From Pseudobdellovibrionaceae bacterium (GTDB taxonomy: Bacteria; Bdellovibrionota; Bdellovibrionia; Bdellovibrionales; JAMPXM01): a DNA stretch of 10,368 nt. The translations under genes and the position numbers were made by a program. Below are positions 8,216 through 10,368 of the stretch, one piece after another (the stretch's first letter is position 1; every line of letters begins with the position of its first letter). The stretch lies in assembly GCA_913774795.1 (NCBI GenBank), contig CAJYIL010000780.1:1-10368 (forward strand). Reading direction: 5' to 3'. The notes beneath the pieces were generated by a model. The model saw only the letters and a program-made list of their open reading frames with translations. It searched no databases and was not told the origin of the DNA.

Positions 8216-8218
8216 AAT

Positions 8219-8224
8219 CCCCCT
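8219..8224 (-). promoter_or_regulatory. Ribosome binding site of the lipoprotein gene
   Basis: On the minus strand AGGGGG ends three bases before the ATG at 8215. It is a fair but not perfect Shine-Dalgarno and, with the promoter position, decides the start in favour of 8215. Confidence 0.55.
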
Positions 8225-8232
8225 ACAGAAAT

Positions 8233-8261
8233 AGGATATCGGCGAAGCTAACAATCGTCAC
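8233..8261 (-). promoter_or_regulatory. Promoter of the lipoprotein gene
   Basis: On the minus strand GTGACG (8261-8256, four of six to TTGACA) and TATCCT (8238-8233, four of six to TATAAT) are 17 bases apart. The predicted start near 8226 would give a short leader of about 11 bases containing the AGGGGG ribosome site. The box positions exclude translation from the upstream in-frame TTG. Confidence 0.5.
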
Positions 8262-8277
8262 CTCTGCGCAAGTCGTG

Positions 8278-8307
8278 TTGGCTTGGTCGAGGTCTTTCAG
8301 ATACCTT
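8278..8307 (+). promoter_or_regulatory. Weak promoter candidate for the GT9 gene, leaderless geometry
   Basis: TTGGCT (8278-8283) and TACCTT (8302-8307) are 18 bases apart, each matching consensus at three of six positions. As with the oligoendopeptidase promoter, the -10 box ends six bases before the ATG, and there is no Shine-Dalgarno. It runs divergently from the lipoprotein promoter, with the two -35 boxes 16 bases apart. Confidence 0.33.
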
Positions 8308-8313
8308 AAGCCG

Positions 8314-9276
8314 ATGCCCACACCGAACTTCCGTCGAGCTTTATTCGTGCGTCTGGATCGCATTGGCGATCTCGTGCTCACTCTTCCGACCGACAGTTCT
8401 TTAAGCCTACTCTCGGTCGATTGGTGGATCCCAAAGGGGCTTTCATTTGTGACTGAACATGCGCAACCCGTGCGCAGCGCCCGTGAATTTCCTCGCTCAA
8501 TCGGGTTTTTCGAAGCCCTTCGTCTGGCGCGCGAAGTTCGTAAAAAATCCTATGATCTCGCGGTGATCTTCCACGCGCCGTGGTGGGTGAGTTTCGTCTT
8601 ATGGCTCGCTCGAGTTCCGGTTCGTATCGGTGTTCGATCGCAGTGGCATTCGTTTCTCTTTCTCAATCGCGGGGTTCGACAAAAACGCTCGCGCGCTGAG
8701 TGCTCGGAGCTCGAATACAACTACCGACTGATCGAAGACGGCCTGGCTCTTCGCCGAGGAACGTTGTTGAGGCAAACCCTCCGCCTCCGTGCAAAATCTG
8801 GCCGACCAGGTCTCGCACCTTCAGTCGAGTACTACGTCGTACATCCAGGCATGAGTGGGTCGGCGCTGAATTGGCCGATCGAAAAATGGGGTGAGTTCAT
8901 CAATCGCCTCGATCGCCAAGTGGTCATCACCGGCACGCACACAGATGCATCGATCCTCAATGACCTGCAGCCGCTCGTTCTCGACAAGGCTCTGTGGCTC
9001 AACAGCAAACTCTCCGGCAGTGATCTCATCGACTTGCTTGCGCACGCGCGAGCGGTCATCGCTCCTTCAACCGGCGTTCTTCACCTGGCTGCCTCAACCG
9101 GCGTTCCCACCCTCGGTGTCTTCTCGAACGTTCTCGTTCAGCGTGCGGTCCGCTGGGGGCCGCAAGGAGATCGCGTGGCGGTGGTCGAAGCACCTTCCGA
9201 CTGTCCCTCTGACGACTGCATGTCACGCATCTCGGTTGACGAGGTCTTGGCGAAACTCGCGGAGATCGTGCGCTAA
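8314..9276 (+). CDS. Glycosyltransferase family 9 (heptosyltransferase-like)
   Basis: This 320-residue GT-B enzyme resembles ADP-heptose:LPS heptosyltransferases (WaaC/WaaF/WaaQ type), which build the LPS core at the inner membrane's cytoplasmic face. The N-terminal domain opens with ALFVRLDRIGDLVLTLP, the family's acceptor-side glycine-aspartate motif. The nucleotide-binding domain has HPGMSGSALNWPIEKW (from H177), VITGT, and APSTGVLHLAASTGVPTLG (from residue 250). In WaaC the matching segment reads DTG, and its aspartate contacts the donor heptose; here it reads STG, so the sugar donor may differ. A CPSDDC cysteine pair lies near the C-terminus. ATG 8314 is preferred over an in-frame GTG at 8275 because family homology starts just after it and the promoter lies between them. 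No other LPS gene is adjacent, so the acceptor is unknown. The family call is firm; the heptosyltransferase activity is inferred. Confidence 0.87.
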   Translation: MPTPNFRRALFVRLDRIGDLVLTLPTDSSLSLLSVDWWIPKGLSFVTEHAQPVRSAREFPRSIGFFEALRLAREVRKKSYDLAVIFHAPWWVSFVLWLARVPVRIGVRSQWHSFLFLNRGVRQKRSRAECSELEYNYRLIEDGLALRRGTLLRQTLRLRAKSGRPGLAPSVEYYVVHPGMSGSALNWPIEKWGEFINRLDRQVVITGTHTDASILNDLQPLVLDKALWLNSKLSGSDLIDLLAHARAVIAPSTGVLHLAASTGVPTLGVFSNVLVQRAVRWGPQGDRVAVVEAPSDCPSDDCMSRISVDEVLAKLAEIVR

Positions 9277-9305
9277 AGACTAGACCTCGACCGACGCCCT
9301 GAAAT

Positions 9306-9330
9306 TTGTGCGAGAGAGCACAAGGTTTCT
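9306..9330 (+). terminator. Probable weak intrinsic terminator after the GT9 gene
   Basis: TTGTGC (9306-9311) and GCACAA (9318-9323) form a perfect 6-bp stem with a GAGAGA loop, extendable by one G-U pair. It is followed by GGTTTCT and lies about 30 bases after the GT9 stop. The U-tract is short and interrupted, so termination would be partial. Confidence 0.45.
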
Positions 9331-9351
9331 AAACGCGTCTCTCAAGCTCCG

Positions 9352-9379
9352 AGCGGCTTTCCCGCTGAAACTGGTTTTC
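9352..9379 (+). other. Tandem hairpins in the leader of the small gene
   Basis: AGCGG/CCGCT (9352-9356 and 9362-9366, 5-base loop) and then GAAA/TTTC (9367-9370 and 9376-9379) are back-to-back inverted repeats. They end immediately before the Shine-Dalgarno at 9380. They could keep the site accessible or serve a regulator. Both stems are short, so chance is possible. Confidence 0.3.
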
Positions 9380-9389
9380 GGAGGTGATC
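9380..9389 (+). promoter_or_regulatory. Near-perfect Shine-Dalgarno of the small gene
   Basis: GGAGGTGATC is complementary over ten bases to the conserved 3' end of bacterial 16S rRNA (GATCACCTCC). Five bases separate GGAGG from the ATG at 9390. It is the strongest ribosome site in the window and is the main reason to accept the small frame as a gene and to fix its start. Confidence 0.8.
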
Positions 9390-9572
9390 ATGCCAAGCAC
9401 ATACGCGTCTCGCGCGATTGGGTCTTATCGTGCTCAAGTTCAAACGAACTCAACAGGGCTCCTCTACGACCGCACGACTGCCAACTCTGCGGCTTCACGC
9501 AAAGAGAAGAAAGAAAGCTTCGCCGAAATTTTGCGAGAGCATGTTCGCAAACACGCGAACGACACGGTCTGA
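9390..9572 (+). CDS. Small 60-residue protein of unknown function
   Basis: I do not recognise this protein. It is 60 residues with no signal peptide, membrane helix or cysteine. The first half is rich in Ser, Thr, Ala and Tyr and probably disordered. The second half, from about residue 36 (SRKEKKESFAEILREHVRKH), is charged and should form an amphipathic helix. The net charge is about +4. It starts at an ATG behind a ten-base anti-16S match, and its codon use resembles its neighbours. A GTG at 9384 in the same frame lies inside the Shine-Dalgarno and is rejected. It has its own 113-base upstream gap, with a terminator-like hairpin and a possible -10 (TCTAAA, 9328-9333), so it may be transcribed alone. 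A DNA- or RNA-binding role or a protein-partner role would fit the composition, but neither is shown. Overlapping longer frames in other registers lack ribosome sites. Confidence 0.68.
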   Translation: MPSTYASRAIGSYRAQVQTNSTGLLYDRTTANSAASRKEKKESFAEILREHVRKHANDTV

Positions 9573-9574
9573 TA

Positions 9575-9602
9575 CACTCGTGATGGGTTGCTCTAGCGAG
9601 TG
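9575..9602. terminator. Inverted repeat between convergent genes, possible shared terminator
   Basis: CACTCG (9575-9580) and CGAGTG (9597-9602) form a perfect 6-bp stem with a 16-base loop, beginning two bases after the small gene's stop. It is the best structure in the 72-base gap before the end of the acyltransferase gene. Neither strand has a clear U-tract and the loop is large, so terminator function is only suggested by position. Confidence 0.25.
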
Positions 9603-9644
9603 GACGTTTAGACACGTCATCTCGTCAGAGTAAGCCAGTAACAC

Positions 9645-10368
9645 TCAACGGCCCGCCATGTAAGCCTCGCGAATCGCGGTTCGCGCCTGCTCCGAGAGAT
9701 CATTTCTCGTGGAGTCCTTCGTCACTTTGATCGGTTTCAAGAAATGAAGCTCGCACGTGACCTTTTTCTTTTTCATGAGGTTCAAGAAGTGGCCGCCGAA
9801 GGTCATGTCTCCGTGCCAAGCGATTTCGTCGAGGTTTTCGAAAGTGACCGGAGTGCCGTCCATATCGACGTACTTGATCATGACCGGCAGGATATCGACG
9901 CCCGCAAAGACCGCAGACATGAGGAGCGATTTTTTAAACGGATACACATCGCGCCCGTCGGTCGCGCGACCCTCGGGATAAATCGTTACGTTCATGCCCG
10001 ATTGAAGAGACTCGGTCATCTCGGCGATGTCTTTTTCGATCGTCGTGCGATTGCGGCGTTCGACGAAAATGCAGCCGGCCATTTCGCAAATTTGCCCAAG
10101 GACTGGAGTCTCGCGCATGTCGACCGAAGTTACGAAGAGCGACGGATGAACGGCCACGAGGATGAATGGATCCATGTAGGAGAGGTGGTTCCCGACCATG
10201 AGATAATTGCGGCCCTTTTCGACGTTCTCATCGTAGCCAACGACTTTGATTTCGAAACCGATATCGTCGAGCAGGCGGCGGGCATCGGTGTGCACTTGCG
10301 CGACGAGAAACTTGCGCTTCTCTTCGCGATTCTTCATGCGGCGAACTTTCGGAAACGTCTTGAAGAAG
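9645..10368 (-). CDS. plsC: 1-acyl-glycerol-3-phosphate acyltransferase (PlsC/LPLAT family), N-terminus cut by window edge
   Basis: At least 230 residues of a PlsC-type acyltransferase, which transfers an acyl chain to lysophosphatidic acid at the inner membrane to make phosphatidic acid. Counting from the ATG at 10337, the motifs in order are NHLSYMD (catalytic H51 and D56, the HX4D box), GCIFVERRNR (88-97), IYPEGR (119-124, where family members often read FPEGT) and ILPVMIKY (motif IV). I think the gene begins further right. The frame stays open through 10368 (FFKTFPKVRR before the Met), no Shine-Dalgarno precedes 10337, and PlsC proteins usually have an N-terminal membrane helix that is missing here. 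Basic stretches (KNREEKRK) suit a membrane-surface domain. Related members acylate lyso-ornithine lipid or other acceptors, so the family is firm and the exact substrate is not. Confidence 0.9.
   Translation of the reverse strand, partial: FFKTFPKVRRMKNREEKRKFLVAQVHTDARRLLDDIGFEIKVVGYDENVEKGRNYLMVGNHLSYMDPFILVAVHPSLFVTSVDMRETPVLGQICEMAGCIFVERRNRTTIEKDIAEMTESLQSGMNVTIYPEGRATDGRDVYPFKKSLLMSAVFAGVDILPVMIKYVDMDGTPVTFENLDEIAWHGDMTFGGHFLNLMKKKKVTCELHFLKPIKVTKDSTRNDLSEQARTAIREAYMAGR

Noticed and set aside
8216..8254. Thirteen-codon N-terminal extension of the lipoprotein from a TTG at 8254
   Set aside because: It would put residues before a normal signal peptide start, and the TTG lies within the promoter spacer. 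The ATG at 8215 has a ribosome site and gives a standard lipoprotein N-terminus.
9308..9583. A 91-codon plus-strand frame starting with GTG at 9308 in another register of the small-gene region
   Set aside because: Its start sits inside a terminator-like hairpin with no ribosome site, and its sequence is Arg/Ser/Cys-rich with no pattern. The frame at 9390 has the strong Shine-Dalgarno.
1..10368. Search for CRISPR arrays, tRNA genes, insertion-sequence ends, toxin-antitoxin pairs or anti-phage systems
   Set aside because: I found no spaced direct repeats, tRNA-like cloverleaf, transposase motif or defence-type domain. The genes read as ordinary chromosomal functions with uniform codon use.

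Overview
The window is an ordinary-looking, gene-dense chromosomal segment. Codon usage looks even across all genes, with many third-position C/G and frequent CTC, TCG and GCG codons. I see no insertion sequence, phage gene, CRISPR array, tRNA or rRNA. The gene set (DnaE2-type error-prone polymerase, a long EF-hand lipoprotein with no familiar name, an orphan family 9 glycosyltransferase) and the style of the proteins suggest a Gram-negative predatory or deltaproteobacterial-type organism. Bdellovibrionota is my best guess, inferred from protein resemblance only.

Layout. From the left edge to 1916 (+) runs the C-terminal ~60% of DnaE2, the translesion polymerase that normally works with ImuA/ImuB, which are not in view. 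After a 137-base gap comes a probable operon: a 12-codon upstream reading frame (2054-2092) whose stop overlaps the GTG start of a cation diffusion facilitator (2089-3096), then three bases later an EamA/DMT permease (3100-3990). An M3-family oligoendopeptidase (4023-5867) follows with its own promoter, placed so that the transcript could begin at the ATG. A 784-residue lipoprotein on the minus strand (5861-8215) converges on it with a 7-base overlap of the two 3' ends. A 98-base divergent promoter region separates the lipoprotein from a heptosyltransferase-like GT9 enzyme (8314-9276, +). A small 60-residue gene of unknown function (9390-9572, +) has a near-perfect Shine-Dalgarno and a structured leader. 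A PlsC-type acyltransferase (9645 to the right edge, -) closes the window and is cut at its N-terminus.

How they fit together. No single pathway is shared. Three products relate to the cell envelope: the lipoprotein, the GT9 enzyme (surface polysaccharide or LPS core) and the acyltransferase (phosphatidic acid synthesis). Two are inner-membrane transporters that are probably co-transcribed. The points most worth checking are translational and transcriptional: the upstream reading frame, two possible leaderless starts, the overlapping convergent genes and the small gene with an unusually strong ribosome site. I do not see convincing evidence of a new multi-gene system.
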